From the NCBI GenBank assembly GCA_016867395.1, contig VGJS01000002.1, forward strand, positions 1 to 64,000: a DNA stretch of 64,000 nt, in the 5' to 3' direction. A program made the translations under genes and the position numbers. Shown in pieces: positions 37,046 through 46,905 of the stretch. Every line of letters starts with the position of its first letter. The stretch's first letter is position 1. Source of the DNA: Candidatus Handelsmanbacteria bacterium. Its GTDB lineage: Bacteria; Latescibacterota; UBA2968; UBA8231. The notes beneath the pieces were generated by a model. It worked only from the letters and a program-made list of their open reading frames with translations. It did no database searches and had not been told where the DNA came from.

Positions 37046-37074
37046 AATAGATCAAATTGGCTTCGGCCTGTCAA
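37046..37074 (-). promoter_or_regulatory. Sigma-70 promoter for the PilZ-like gene
   Basis: On the reverse strand TTGACA (37074-37069), 17-base spacer, TCTATT (37051-37046), in the AT-rich gap shared with the divergent sigma-54 activator. The start is predicted near 37039, which supports the ATG at 36993 rather than the TTG at 37032. Confidence 0.65.
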
Positions 37075-37145
37075 GACAAAAGAGCGGGCCGAACCACAAT
37101 TAGTGCGTCTTTTCCGGGCTCTTATGCCAACAAAGGTCCAGGCTG

Positions 37146-38519
37146 GTGAGCGGCGATAACAAAGTCCTGCCCAGGGTGCTGGTGGTCCTGCCCGAGTCCG
37201 GGCCCACCAAGGAATTGGTCGCTTTCCTGGGCCACGGGGGATTCGACGTGATGTGGGCCAGGGAGGGGCAGAGCGGCTACGAGACCATCGACAGCGAGGT
37301 TCCCGACGGTTTGATCGCCGACCTGCGGGACAGCCGCATCGACGGCCTGCGGCTCTTGCAGGTGGCACGCCAGCGCAATCCCGAGGTCTGCGCCATCCTG
37401 GTGGGGGGGCCGGCGGAGATCGAGCTGGGGGTGGAGGCCATGCGCCAGGGGGCGTACGACTTCCAGGTCCAGCCCCTGAACCTGGCCAAGGTCCGCGCCG
37501 TGCTGGACCGGGGGATCTCCCACCAGCGCCTGGTGGGAGAGGTCACCAGCCTGCAGCGCCGGCTGGAGGAGCGCTTCCGCCTGGGGGGGATCGAGCGGCG
37601 GTCCTCGCGCTGGCAGCGCATCTACAGCCAGATCGAGCAGGTGGCCAGGTCCAAGGCCAGCGTGTTGATCACCGGCGAGACCGGGGCCGGCAAGGGCGAG
37701 GTGGCCAAGGCCATTCACCAGCAGAGCCGGCGGCGGGAGAGCCCCTTTGTCGAGATCAACTGCGGGGCCCTCCCCGAGGGCATCGTCGAGAGCGAGCTTT
37801 TCGGCCACGAGCGGGGCGCCTTCACCGGGGCGGCGGCGGCGCGCAAGGGCCGTTTCGAACTGGCGGACGGGGGCACCCTTTTCCTGGACGAGGTGGGGGA
37901 TCTGTCCCTGGCCACCCAGGTCAAGCTCCTGCGGGCCATCCAGAACGGCGAGTTCGAGCGGGTTGGAGGCACCCAGACCCGCAAGGTGGACGTGCGGATC
38001 ATCGCCGCCACCAACCGCAACCTGGCGGAGATGGTCGAGCAGGGGGCGTACCGGGCGGATCTGTTCTACCGCCTCCAGGTGGTGGCCATCGAGGTGCCCC
38101 CCCTGCGCGAGTGCCCCGATGACATCCCGGTGCTGGTGGACATGTTCATCCACCAGTTCGCCCACGAGAACGGGGTGCAGATCACCGGCTTGACCCCCGA
38201 GGCTCTGGACGCGCTGATGGCCTACGAGTGGCCGGGCAATGTGCGCGAGCTGAAGAACTGCATCGAAGGGATGGTGGTGATGGGGCCCCGCCAAGGGTTG
38301 CTCAAGGTGGGGGATATTCCCGGCCACCTTAGGAGGAAGCCCCCCGAGGCCGTCGGACTATTTTTTCGTCCGGGCATGACCCTGAGCGGGCTGGAGCGGG
38401 CCGCCATCGAGGAAACCCTGAAGGCGGTTAACCACGACCGCCGCCAGGCCGCCCGCCTGCTGGGCATTGGCCTTAGCACCCTCTACCGCAAGGAAAAGGA
38501 GTACGGGCTGCGGCCCTGA
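37146..38519 (+). CDS. Sigma-54 activator with degenerate receiver domain
   Basis: 457 residues from a GTG start (MSGDNKVLPRVLVVLPES). Receiver-like fold (1-~125): D59 (LIADLRDSRIDG) could be the phosphate acceptor, but the acidic pair expected after the first strand is replaced (VLVVLPES) and the conserved Lys near residue 108 is Gln (YDFQVQPLN), so phosphorylation is doubtful. AAA+ domain: Walker A GETGAGKG (177-184), GAFTGA (224-229), Walker B LFLDEVGD (D248). Fis-type helix-turn-helix: RRQAARLLGIGLSTLYRKEK. It is divergent from the PilZ-like gene, a possible target, and its stop lies four bases from the convergent ClpX-like gene. Confidence 0.92.
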   Translation: MSGDNKVLPRVLVVLPESGPTKELVAFLGHGGFDVMWAREGQSGYETIDSEVPDGLIADLRDSRIDGLRLLQVARQRNPEVCAILVGGPAEIELGVEAMRQGAYDFQVQPLNLAKVRAVLDRGISHQRLVGEVTSLQRRLEERFRLGGIERRSSRWQRIYSQIEQVARSKASVLITGETGAGKGEVAKAIHQQSRRRESPFVEINCGALPEGIVESELFGHERGAFTGAAAARKGRFELADGGTLFLDEVGDLSLATQVKLLRAIQNGEFERVGGTQTRKVDVRIIAATNRNLAEMVEQGAYRADLFYRLQVVAIEVPPLRECPDDIPVLVDMFIHQFAHENGVQITGLTPEALDALMAYEWPGNVRELKNCIEGMVVMGPRQGLLKVGDIPGHLRRKPPEAVGLFFRPGMTLSGLERAAIEETLKAVNHDRRQAARLLGIGLSTLYRKEKEYGLRP

Positions 38520-38523
38520 ACCT

Positions 38524-40035
38524 TCAGCGCCGGCGGTTGTAGAACTCCTTAATCAGTTCGTTGAGGGTCTCCTGCGGGTGGTGCAGCACCTGGGGCCCGA
38601 CGGCGAACTCGCGCTGCTCGATGAGCCGCAGGCCGTGCCCGTAGTCGGCGAGCAGCTGGCGGCACAACTCCTCGGGCGGCAGATCCCTGGCCAGCGTCAG
38701 TTGCCGCAGCGCCGCCAGGGCCGCCGGCGGGAATTCGAGCCGGATGCCGTGGGCGGCCAGGAAGCCGGCACAGAAACGGCTAAGGGAGTGGTGGAAGAGC
38801 AGTTCCCGAAGGCTGCCGGTCGGGTCCTCGACCACCTCCCGGGTCACCTTCAGACTCGGGATATCGACGGAGGGCAGCCGGCGTTCGAAGTGCAGCAGCA
38901 CCTTCTCGATGACCCCGACTAGGGCGCGGGCTCCGGTTCGCTCCTCCCCGGCCCGTTGCGACAGCAGTTGCAGGGCCTCGTCGGTGAATTCCAGGGTGAT
39001 GCCGTAGGCGAGGAAATCGCGCTTCTTGGCCAGGATGACGCTGCTCTTGGGGTTGCGAAGGATCTCCAGCAACTCGGTCCAGCCCAGCTCGTCAAGCACG
39101 GCGATGATCGGCAGGCGGCCGATGAACTCGGACTCGAAGCCGTACGCGACCAGGTCCTCGGCGCGCGCCTTTGAGACCAGCCGGGCGCCCTCGGCCGGCT
39201 CGGGTGGGGGCTGGGCAGAGGCGCGGAAGCCGATCTGGCCGCGGTTGAGCCGCCGGGCGATGATCTCCTCTAGGCCGGAGAAAGCGCCGCTGACCACAAA
39301 GAGAATGTGGCGGGTGTTAACCTTGCGCCGCTCGGCCTTGCCGGTGCGCTGCATCTGGAGTACCGACTCCATCTGAGAGGCGATGTCGTGGGGCGAGCGT
39401 ATATCGACCTCGGTTTCCTCCATCAGCTTGAGCAGGTTCCGCTGCACCCCAGAGCGGGAGACGTCGGGTCCGTAGGTGTTGCGGGAGGTGGCGATCTTGT
39501 CGATCTCGTCGATGTAGATGATCCCGTACTGGGCGCGGCCTATATCGCCGGCGGCCTCGCGCACCAGCTCGCGCACCAGGTCCTCTACGTCGCCCCCCAC
39601 GTACCCGGTCTCGCTGAACTTGGTGGCGTCGGCCTTTACGAAGGGCACCCCCAGCCGGCGGGCAATGAGCTTGATCAGGAAGGTCTTGCCCACGCCCGTG
39701 GGGCCAATCATCAGCACGTTGTTCTTGATGTTGCCCACCAGTTCCTCTTCGTCGTCGGCGGGCAGCCGGAGCCGGTTGAAGTGGGTGCAGAACTTGGTGG
39801 CGAGGATGGCCTTGGCTTCGCTCTGCCCGATCACGTACTGGTCGAGATAGGTGATGAGTTCCTCGGGCTTCAGGTCGAATTCCAGACCCTCGCGCAGGGT
39901 GCCGGGCGGGTCGGTGCCGGCGGGGCCGGCGGTCTGGACCTCGGGGGGCGGTTGGGCAGCGGCTTGGTACTGGCGGGCCAGGAATTGGCGCAGCGTATCC
40001 GGATCGAGGCCCATTTTTTCGGCGCGGATGTCCAT
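38524..40035 (-). CDS. ClpX-like AAA+ unfoldase without zinc domain
   Basis: 503 residues from the ATG ending at 40035 (MDIRAEKMGLDPDTLRQF). The upstream in-frame extension runs into the promoter. It lacks the Cys4 zinc domain of ClpX. The AAA+ core has GPTGVGKT (111-118), pore loop GYVG (144-147), Walker B IIYIDEID (172-179), the sensor 2 GAR (368-370) and, at 268-270, an IGF in the position of the ClpP-docking loop (GQIGFRAS). About 100 residues beyond the ClpX core (405-503) form a carboxy extension. It may therefore dock to ClpP and recognise other substrates; a ClpP-free chaperone role is the alternative. Confidence 0.88.
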   Translation of the reverse strand: MDIRAEKMGLDPDTLRQFLARQYQAAAQPPPEVQTAGPAGTDPPGTLREGLEFDLKPEELITYLDQYVIGQSEAKAILATKFCTHFNRLRLPADDEEELVGNIKNNVLMIGPTGVGKTFLIKLIARRLGVPFVKADATKFSETGYVGGDVEDLVRELVREAAGDIGRAQYGIIYIDEIDKIATSRNTYGPDVSRSGVQRNLLKLMEETEVDIRSPHDIASQMESVLQMQRTGKAERRKVNTRHILFVVSGAFSGLEEIIARRLNRGQIGFRASAQPPPEPAEGARLVSKARAEDLVAYGFESEFIGRLPIIAVLDELGWTELLEILRNPKSSVILAKKRDFLAYGITLEFTDEALQLLSQRAGEERTGARALVGVIEKVLLHFERRLPSVDIPSLKVTREVVEDPTGSLRELLFHHSLSRFCAGFLAAHGIRLEFPPAALAALRQLTLARDLPPEELCRQLLADYGHGLRLIEQREFAVGPQVLHHPQETLNELIKEFYNRRR

Positions 40036-40083
40036 GGGAAGGCGGGGGGAAGGGTGGCCAGGGCGCAAAGGCGATTCGCCGCT

Positions 40084-40112
40084 AATATACCCCGCCTCCG
40101 CCTGGGAGACAA
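40084..40112 (-). promoter_or_regulatory. Promoter for the ClpX-like gene
   Basis: Reverse strand TTGTCT (40112-40107), 17-base spacer, TATATT (40089-40084). Predicted start near 40077, about 40 bases before the ATG. Confidence 0.5.
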
Positions 40113-40141
40113 GTCCCGCTCGGCGTCCGGGGCAGATGCGA

Positions 40142-40170
40142 TTGACACCGACCCGAGGGAATTCTAGATT
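40142..40170 (+). promoter_or_regulatory. Sigma-70 promoter for the LpoA-like gene
   Basis: TTGACA (40142-40147), 17-base spacer, TAGATT (40165-40170). Predicted start near 40177, about 47 bases before the ATG at 40224. Divergent from the ClpX-like promoter. Confidence 0.6.
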
Positions 40171-40223
40171 CTCCCAATCAACCGCCACCCCACAGCCGCC
40201 CTCCCCCGCCGGTGGGAATCCCC

Positions 40224-42185
40224 ATGCGCCCACGCAACTTTGCGCTGCACCTGTTGGCCTGCTACCTGGGGCTCGCCCTGCATCTGGTGGCCTGGGCCGA
40301 ATCAGCGCCCAACTCGCCGGCGGCCGAGAAGCTCTACGGCAAGGGCCTTCGCCATTACACCAGGGGTGAGTGGGGCAAGGCGCGCGACGCCTTCGTGGAC
40401 CTGGTCAAGCAGCCCCCCAACCACCGTTCCGCCGGCGGCCAGCTCCTGCTGGGCCGCGCCCTATACCACCTGGGCGAGTACGAGCGGGGTCTGCAGGTGG
40501 CCCAGCGCCTTGAACAGAAATTCCCCGACAGCCCCCTGATCCCCGACGCCTGCCTGGTGGGCGGCGACTGCGGCTTTGCCCTGCAGCGTTACGCCGAAGG
40601 GGCGCTGCTCTACGGGCGGGTGCTGGCCCATCCGCAGGCGGCCCTGCCGCTGAAGGGGCAGGCGGCCGAACGCCTGGCGGGCATGTCGGGCAACGGCCTG
40701 CTGTCCAGTCAGAGCTGGCAGCGGCTCGAAGCCTTGGTCGGGGGAGGGGTGCTGCGCGAAGGGCTGGCGTACGGGGCGCTGCGTTGGTACCAGCGCCTGG
40801 GATGGGAGCCGCAGAGCCGGGCGGCGGCGAGGGCCTACCGCCGGCAGTATCCCGGCGGGATCTTCCTGCCTCTGCTCGCCGAAGCGGTACCGGCCCCGGC
40901 CAGGACCAAGGTGGTTGCCCAGGTCGCGCCGACTGCCCCGCCGCTCCCGCCGGCGAGGCCCCCGGAAGCGACCCCGCGCCTGGGTTTGCTCTTGCCCCTT
41001 TCGGGGCCCGACAACCGTTTGGGCCGGGAGTTGCTCGAAGGGGCCCGGCTGGCCAACCGCGAACAGGGGGCTCCCTTTCAGCTGGTGCCCCTGGACACGG
41101 GTTTTGACTACGGTAACCTGCCCATCGCCGAGGACCAGGAGGGCGAACTGGTGCGCACCGGGCTGGCCATCCGCGCCCTGATCGCAGACGAGAGGGTCCT
41201 GGCCGCGGTGGGCCCGGTGTTCAGCGGGCCGGCGGCGGTGGCAGCGGTGGGCGCCGAGGCGGGCGGGCTGCCTCTGCTGGTGCCCCTGGCCCAGCAGAGC
41301 GGCCTGGACTCGCTGGGGGGCCATACCTTTCAGTTGCGCTCTCCTCCCGAAGCCCAGGGCCGCGCCCTGGGGGAATACGCCGCCCTGGGGCTGGGCCTGC
41401 GCACCCTGGTGGTGCTGGCCCCCCTGACCAGTTATGGCTGGAACTTCGAGCGGGAATTCACCCGCGCCGCCCAGGCCCAGGGCAGCCGGGTGATCCACCG
41501 GGACTGGTACCTGCCAGACCTTCAGAAGGATTTCCGGCGGGAGTTCGCCGAGATCCGCCGGGTTGGGCTGGCCCTCAAACCGCCCCCCCCGGACAGCCTG
41601 GCGGGGCTGGCCCTGCCCGACACTGCGGCCGAAGGCAAGGAGGAGGTGGTGGGCACCATCGACGGGGTGGTGGTGGTGGTCGAGAGTTTCGAGGACGCCA
41701 AGACCATCGCTGCCCAGTTGCACTTTCATCAGCTGCGGACCCAACTGCTGGGCAACGACCTATGGCACGCCCCCGAGTCCCTCGCCGAGCTTTCGGAGGA
41801 TGAGCGCCGGGATTTCCTGGGGTGTATGTTCGTCACCAACAGGGACGAGTCTTCGCCGGCGGCCCGGCAATTCGCCGAGGGCTTCCACCGCCAGACCGGC
41901 CAGCGGCCGGAGTACGCGGCCTCTGCCTATGACGCCGCCCGGCTGGTGATCGCCGGCTGGCAGGAAGGCCGGCGGGACCGGGAGGCCCTGCGGGGTTGGC
42001 TGTCGGGGGTGCAGGGTTTTGCCGGCGCCTCGGGCAGGATCAGCTTCGGCCGGGGCCAGCAGGCCAACGGCGAGTTGATGATGATGAAGGTCAGCCGGCG
42101 CGGGCAGATCGTGCCGGCCAGCCAGCCCGAGGAAGCGGAGGCGCCGCCGGCGGTCCCTTCGGGCGAGGGGGAAGACAAGCACTAA
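40224..42185 (+). CDS. LpoA-like periplasmic protein (TPR plus Leu/Ile/Val-binding fold)
   Basis: 653 residues from the ATG at 40224 (MRPRNFALHLLACYLG); a GTG four codons upstream is possible. Signal peptide 1-~25 ending LVAWAESA. TPR-like repeats follow (KLYGKGLRHYTRGEWGKARD and on to ~200), then a Pro-rich linker (PTAPPLPPARPPEATP) and a branched-chain-binding-protein fold from LGLLLPLSGPDNRLGRELLE to the end. This layout matches the penicillin-binding-protein activator LpoA, which stimulates peptidoglycan synthesis from the outer membrane; no lipobox is seen, so outer-membrane anchoring is unproven. Ends in an acidic tail. Confidence 0.75.
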   Translation: MRPRNFALHLLACYLGLALHLVAWAESAPNSPAAEKLYGKGLRHYTRGEWGKARDAFVDLVKQPPNHRSAGGQLLLGRALYHLGEYERGLQVAQRLEQKFPDSPLIPDACLVGGDCGFALQRYAEGALLYGRVLAHPQAALPLKGQAAERLAGMSGNGLLSSQSWQRLEALVGGGVLREGLAYGALRWYQRLGWEPQSRAAARAYRRQYPGGIFLPLLAEAVPAPARTKVVAQVAPTAPPLPPARPPEATPRLGLLLPLSGPDNRLGRELLEGARLANREQGAPFQLVPLDTGFDYGNLPIAEDQEGELVRTGLAIRALIADERVLAAVGPVFSGPAAVAAVGAEAGGLPLLVPLAQQSGLDSLGGHTFQLRSPPEAQGRALGEYAALGLGLRTLVVLAPLTSYGWNFEREFTRAAQAQGSRVIHRDWYLPDLQKDFRREFAEIRRVGLALKPPPPDSLAGLALPDTAAEGKEEVVGTIDGVVVVVESFEDAKTIAAQLHFHQLRTQLLGNDLWHAPESLAELSEDERRDFLGCMFVTNRDESSPAARQFAEGFHRQTGQRPEYAASAYDAARLVIAGWQEGRRDREALRGWLSGVQGFAGASGRISFGRGQQANGELMMMKVSRRGQIVPASQPEEAEAPPAVPSGEGEDKH

Positions 42186-42189
42186 GCGC

Positions 42190-42219
42190 TTGCGCGGCGG
42201 TGGTGGTGCGGTTTATATT
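42190..42219 (+). promoter_or_regulatory. Possible promoter before the FmdB gene
   Basis: TTGCGC (42190-42195), 18-base spacer, TATATT (42214-42219) in the 100-base gap after the LpoA-like gene. The spacer is slightly long and the -35 weak. Confidence 0.4.
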
Positions 42220-42285
42220 TGAAAGTTTTTGGATAGAAACCCTGCCCCCCGGATCGGCGAGGGCGGTGCAGAAAGGAGTCAGGCG

Positions 42286-42582
42286 ATGCCCACCTACGAA
42301 TACCAGTGCCAGAAATGCGGCACCACCTTTGAAACCTTTCAAAGCATCAAAGACGCGCCTCTTGAGAAGTGCACCAAGAAGGGCTGTAGGGGCAAGGTGC
42401 GCCGCCTGATTGGGGCCGGGGGGGGCTTGCTGTTTAAGGGGTCGGGGTTCTACATCACCGACTACCGCAGCGAGGGGTACAAGAAGGCCGCCAAGGCCGG
42501 GGAGTCGGCCGGCAGCGGCGCCAGCACCAGCAGCAGCGGCGAGAGCAAGCCCGCCGCCGCAGCGACGCCGGCGGCGAGCTGA
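42286..42582 (+). CDS. FmdB-type zinc-ribbon protein
   Basis: 98 residues from MPTYEYQCQKCGTTFETF with AAAGGAG upstream. The zinc ribbon uses C8, C11, C29 and C34 (CQKC and CTKKGC), followed by GLLFKGSGFYITDY, the FmdB/CxxC_CxxC_SSSS family signature, and a low-complexity Gly/Ser/Ala tail. The family is thought to be regulatory, but no substrate is established. It is followed by a lipoprotein gene. Confidence 0.9.
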   Translation: MPTYEYQCQKCGTTFETFQSIKDAPLEKCTKKGCRGKVRRLIGAGGGLLFKGSGFYITDYRSEGYKKAAKAGESAGSGASTSSSGESKPAAAATPAAS

Positions 42583-42651
42583 AGGGGCCTTGGGAACCAC
42601 AGGACGGGCTGGGTGGTCTCCTTTCTTTGGGATCTGGCAATTCGAGCGAAG

Positions 42652-43152
42652 ATGAAACCGATAACAAGAATTTTTTTGGCGCTGTCCCTGCTCTGCTGGT
42701 GCTTGGCAGGCTGCAGCGAACCGACCCCGGAACAGCTCTATTCCCAGGCAGAAGCCGCCGCCGCCGACACCACCAGCCTCGACCAGGCAGTCAGAAAATT
42801 TAACGGATTCCTGGAGCGCTATTCTCAGGACAAGCTGGCGCCCAAGGCGCTGGACAAGCTGGCCCTCATCGCCCAGAAGCGGGGCGACATGAAAGGCGCC
42901 GTGGTGCTGTACGAGCGCCTGCTCAGCCAGTATCCGCAGAGCGACCAGGCGGATGAGGCGCAGTTCATGATCGCCTTCATCTGCGAAGAATTCCTCGGCG
43001 ACCTGGACAAGGCGCGCCAGTCCTACCAGCGGGTCATCGACCAATACCCGAGCTCGGAGCTGGCGGTCAGCGCCCGCCACCTGCTCCCCAACGTGGGGCG
43101 CCCTCCAGAGGAGTGGGTCAAGTTCCAGGAGCAGGCCCCCCGGGCTCCGTAG
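42652..43152 (+). CDS. TPR lipoprotein, BamD/YbgF-like
   Basis: 166 residues from MKPITRIFLALSLLCWCL with a lipobox LAGC (signal-peptidase II cut before C23). After a short linker come TPR repeats (KFNGFLERYSQDKLAPKALD, VVLYERLLSQYPQSDQADEA and RVIDQYPSSELAVSARHL) of the outer-membrane-assembly type. It is short for BamD (about 245) and has no Pal or coiled-coil domain, so the specific partner is open. An in-frame ATG or GTG 13 codons upstream (42613) would place sequence before the signal peptide and is rejected. Confidence 0.8.
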   Translation: MKPITRIFLALSLLCWCLAGCSEPTPEQLYSQAEAAAADTTSLDQAVRKFNGFLERYSQDKLAPKALDKLALIAQKRGDMKGAVVLYERLLSQYPQSDQADEAQFMIAFICEEFLGDLDKARQSYQRVIDQYPSSELAVSARHLLPNVGRPPEEWVKFQEQAPRAP

Positions 43153-43270
43153 GACCCGCATTTCCCCGGCTCCGAACATTGATCAAACTGAGGAGGCGTG
43201 GTCTGACGAGGGCCGCCGCTATCCTTTTCGGGCGTCCGATTCCCCTTGCCTTCCGGGCTAGCGAGCGAAG

Positions 43271-44263
<993 letters not shown>

Positions 44264-44270
44264 GCCGCCC

Positions 44271-45149
44271 GTGATCCCCAAGGAGATCCTCAAACAGGTC
44301 CACCGCATCGAGATCCAGACCCGCAGTCTGGTGGACACCCTCTTTGCCGGCGAGTATCACTCAGCCTTTAAGGGGCGGGGCATGGAATTTTCCGAGGTGC
44401 GCGAGTACCAGCAGGGCGACGAGGTGCGCAACATCGACTGGAACGTCACTGCCCGGGCCGGCGCCCCCTTCGTCAAGGTTTTTGAGGAGGAGCGGGAGCT
44501 GACGGTAATGTTGGCGGTGGACGCCAGCGCCTCGGGGGATTTCGGCTCGGGTCAGCGCATGAAGGGCGAGGTGGCGGTGGAGTTGTCGGCCCTTCTGGCC
44601 TTTGCCGCCATCGTCAACAACGACCGGGTGGGCCTTCTAATTTTCACCGACGAGCCCGAGGTCTTCATCCCCCCCAAGAAGGGCCGGCGGCACGTGCTGC
44701 GGGTGATCCGCGAGTTGCTCTACTTCCAGCCGCGCCGCCGGGGCACCTCCCTGCGGGCGGCCCTGGAGTACCTTGACCGGCTCTTGCACCGGCGCAGCGT
44801 GGTCTTCCTCATCTCCGACTTCCTCGACCAGGGCTACGACCGCGCCCTGCAACTGGTTGGCCGCCGCCACGACCTGGTGGCCATCGCCCTCAGTGACCCG
44901 CGCGAGCGCCAACTCCCCTCGGTGGGCCTGGTCTCCCTCTACGACGCCGAGCAGGGCCCCCAGGTGGTGGTGGACACCGGCAGCCCCGGCCTGCGGCGCT
45001 TCTACGCCGCCCGTCGGCGCGAAGAGGAGGCCAGGCGGGCGGCCCTGTTCCGCCAGCAGGGGGTAGACGCCGTCAATATCGACATCTCCCGTTCGTACAT
45101 GGAACCCCTCATCCAATTCTTTCAGGCCCGCCTGCGGCGCAGCCGCTAA
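44271..45149 (+). CDS. DUF58 protein
   Basis: 292 residues from the GTG at 44271 (MIPKEILKQVHRIEIQTR); the longer frame from 44139 runs inside moxR. The DUF58 signature GMEFSEVREYQQGDEVRNI is at about 35-55 followed by DWNVTARAGAP. A vWA-like region contains VMLAVDASASGDFGSG (D-x-S/A-x-S metal-site relic). Nearly always encoded beside MoxR. Stop 28 bases before the ABC ATPase. Confidence 0.93.
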   Translation: MIPKEILKQVHRIEIQTRSLVDTLFAGEYHSAFKGRGMEFSEVREYQQGDEVRNIDWNVTARAGAPFVKVFEEERELTVMLAVDASASGDFGSGQRMKGEVAVELSALLAFAAIVNNDRVGLLIFTDEPEVFIPPKKGRRHVLRVIRELLYFQPRRRGTSLRAALEYLDRLLHRRSVVFLISDFLDQGYDRALQLVGRRHDLVAIALSDPRERQLPSVGLVSLYDAEQGPQVVVDTGSPGLRRFYAARRREEEARRAALFRQQGVDAVNIDISRSYMEPLIQFFQARLRRSR

Positions 45150-45177
45150 AGCGGGCGCAAAACCAAGGAGAAGCCCG

Positions 45178-46122
45178 GTGATCGAGGTACACGAACTCTC
45201 CAAGTACTACGGGGATCTAGCGGCGGTAGAGCAGATCTCCTTCCGGGCCGAGAAGGGCCAGATCCTCGGCTTTCTGGGGCCCAACGGCGCCGGCAAGACC
45301 ACCACCATGCGCATGCTCACCTGCTACCTGCCCCCCACCTCGGGCTGGGCCAAGGTGGCCGGGCACGACGTGGTCGAGCAGTCGCTGGAGGCTAGGCGGC
45401 GCATCGGCTACCTGCCTGAACTACCCCCGCTCTACACCGACATGACCGTGCGGGCCTACGTGCGCTTCGTCGCCAAGATCAAGGGGGTGCCCACCCCCCA
45501 GCTCAATGGCCGCCTCGACGACACCATGGAAAAAGCCGGGGTCGCCCATGTACAGAACTCGGTGATCGGCCACCTCTCCAAGGGGTACCGTCAGCGGGTG
45601 GGGCTGGCCCAGGCCCTGGTCCACAACCCCGAGGTGCTCATCCTCGACGAGCCCACCGTGGGCTTAGATCCCAAGCAGATCATCGAGATCCGCCAGGTGA
45701 TCAAGGGGCTGGGCGGGGAGCACACCATCATCCTCAGCACCCACATCCTCCCCGAGGTGAGCATGACCTGCGAGAAGATCGTCATCATCAACCAGGGGCG
45801 CATCGTCGGCGAGGGCACTCCCCAGAGCCTGATGGCTCAGTTGAAGGAGGGCGAGGTGCTGCGGGCGGCCATAGCCGGCCCTCCCGACCAGGCGCAGGCC
45901 CTTCTGCGGGGCATCGAGGGGGTGCTGGAGGTGGCCGCCGAGTCGGGCCGGGGCGGCGGGGAGGAGACCTACCTCATCACCGTCCTGCCGGGCCGCGACG
46001 TGCGCGACCTGGTGGCCCGCAAGGTGGTGGACGGCGGCCTGGGGCTGCGCGAACTGCGCGCCCTCGACATGACCCTCGAAGACATCTTCCTGAAGCTGGT
46101 TACCGAGGAGGTGAAGTCCTGA
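45178..46122 (+). CDS. ABC transporter ATP-binding protein (GldA-like)
   Basis: 314 residues from a GTG (MIEVHELSKYYGDLAAVE). Walker A GPNGAGKT (34-41), Q-loop region GYLPELPPLY, signature LSKGYRQRVGLAQAL (about 133), Walker B VLILDEPTVGL (about 154) and STHILPEV H-loop. A further ~80-residue carboxy domain (GIEGVLEVAAES onward) matches the DUF4162-type end of multidrug/gliding ABC subunits. It pairs with the permease whose ATG overlaps its stop (46122). Confidence 0.95.
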   Translation: MIEVHELSKYYGDLAAVEQISFRAEKGQILGFLGPNGAGKTTTMRMLTCYLPPTSGWAKVAGHDVVEQSLEARRRIGYLPELPPLYTDMTVRAYVRFVAKIKGVPTPQLNGRLDDTMEKAGVAHVQNSVIGHLSKGYRQRVGLAQALVHNPEVLILDEPTVGLDPKQIIEIRQVIKGLGGEHTIILSTHILPEVSMTCEKIVIINQGRIVGEGTPQSLMAQLKEGEVLRAAIAGPPDQAQALLRGIEGVLEVAAESGRGGGEETYLITVLPGRDVRDLVARKVVDGGLGLRELRALDMTLEDIFLKLVTEEVKS

Positions 46123-46904
46123 TGCGGAATTTCCTGGCCATTTACACCAAAGAACTGCGCTCCTACTTTGTCTCGCCGGTGGCCTACGTCATCGCTGGGG
46201 TCTTCCTCTTTCTCTCAGGCTATCTGTTTCGCAACATTCTGATGCAGTTCAATTTCTGGTGCCTCCAGTTCGGCCAGCGGGCCCAGATGATGGGTGGCCA
46301 GATGCCCACCCTCAACCTCAACGAGATGGTGGTCTCCCAGTTCTTCTCGGTGATGGATTTTATCTGGCTGCTAGTGGTGCCCATGCTGACCATGCGGCTG
46401 ATCGCCGAGGAGAAGAAGAGCGGCACCATCGAACTGCTGATGACCTCGCCCATCTCCACCCTGGAGATCCTGCTGGGCAAGTTCTTCGCATGCCTGACCC
46501 TCTACACCATGATCGTCGCCCTCACCGGGGTGTACTGCGTCATTCTTGAGATGTACGGCGACCCGGACTGGGGCCCTATCCTCTCTGCCTACTTCGGCTA
46601 CCTGCTGCTGGGGGGCACCTTCATCGGAGTGGGGCTTCTGGCCTCCTCCCTCACCGAGAACCAGATCGTGGCGGTGCTGCTGGGCTTCGGCATGCTCCTC
46701 TTGCTGTGGCTGATCGACTGGTCGGCCAGCTTTGCCGGCCCCACCGCGGCCAAAATCCTCCAGTACGTCTCCATTATCGAGCACCTCAAGGATTTCCAGC
46801 GGGGGGTGATTGACACCAAGGACGTGGTGTTCTACCTGAGCTTCATCTTCCTCAGCCTCTTCATCACCAGCCGGGTGCTCGAGTCGCGCCGGTGGAGGCG
46901 TTAG
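46122..46904 (+). CDS. ABC transporter permease (GldF-like)
   Basis: 260 residues with six or so hydrophobic spans. Begins MRNFLAIYTKELRSYFVSPV, contains the ABC-2 motif LLVVPMLTMRLIAEEKKSG and LLMTSPISTLEILLGKF. Start overlaps the ATPase stop and the next gene begins one base after this stop. It is the inner-membrane channel part of the Gld-type exporter. Confidence 0.94.
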   Translation: MRNFLAIYTKELRSYFVSPVAYVIAGVFLFLSGYLFRNILMQFNFWCLQFGQRAQMMGGQMPTLNLNEMVVSQFFSVMDFIWLLVVPMLTMRLIAEEKKSGTIELLMTSPISTLEILLGKFFACLTLYTMIVALTGVYCVILEMYGDPDWGPILSAYFGYLLLGGTFIGVGLLASSLTENQIVAVLLGFGMLLLLWLIDWSASFAGPTAAKILQYVSIIEHLKDFQRGVIDTKDVVFYLSFIFLSLFITSRVLESRRWRR

Positions 46905-46905
46905 G

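Noticed and set aside
42190-42206. GCGC-TT-GCGC hairpin after the LpoA-like gene as a terminator
   Set aside because: The stem is too short and no T-run follows.
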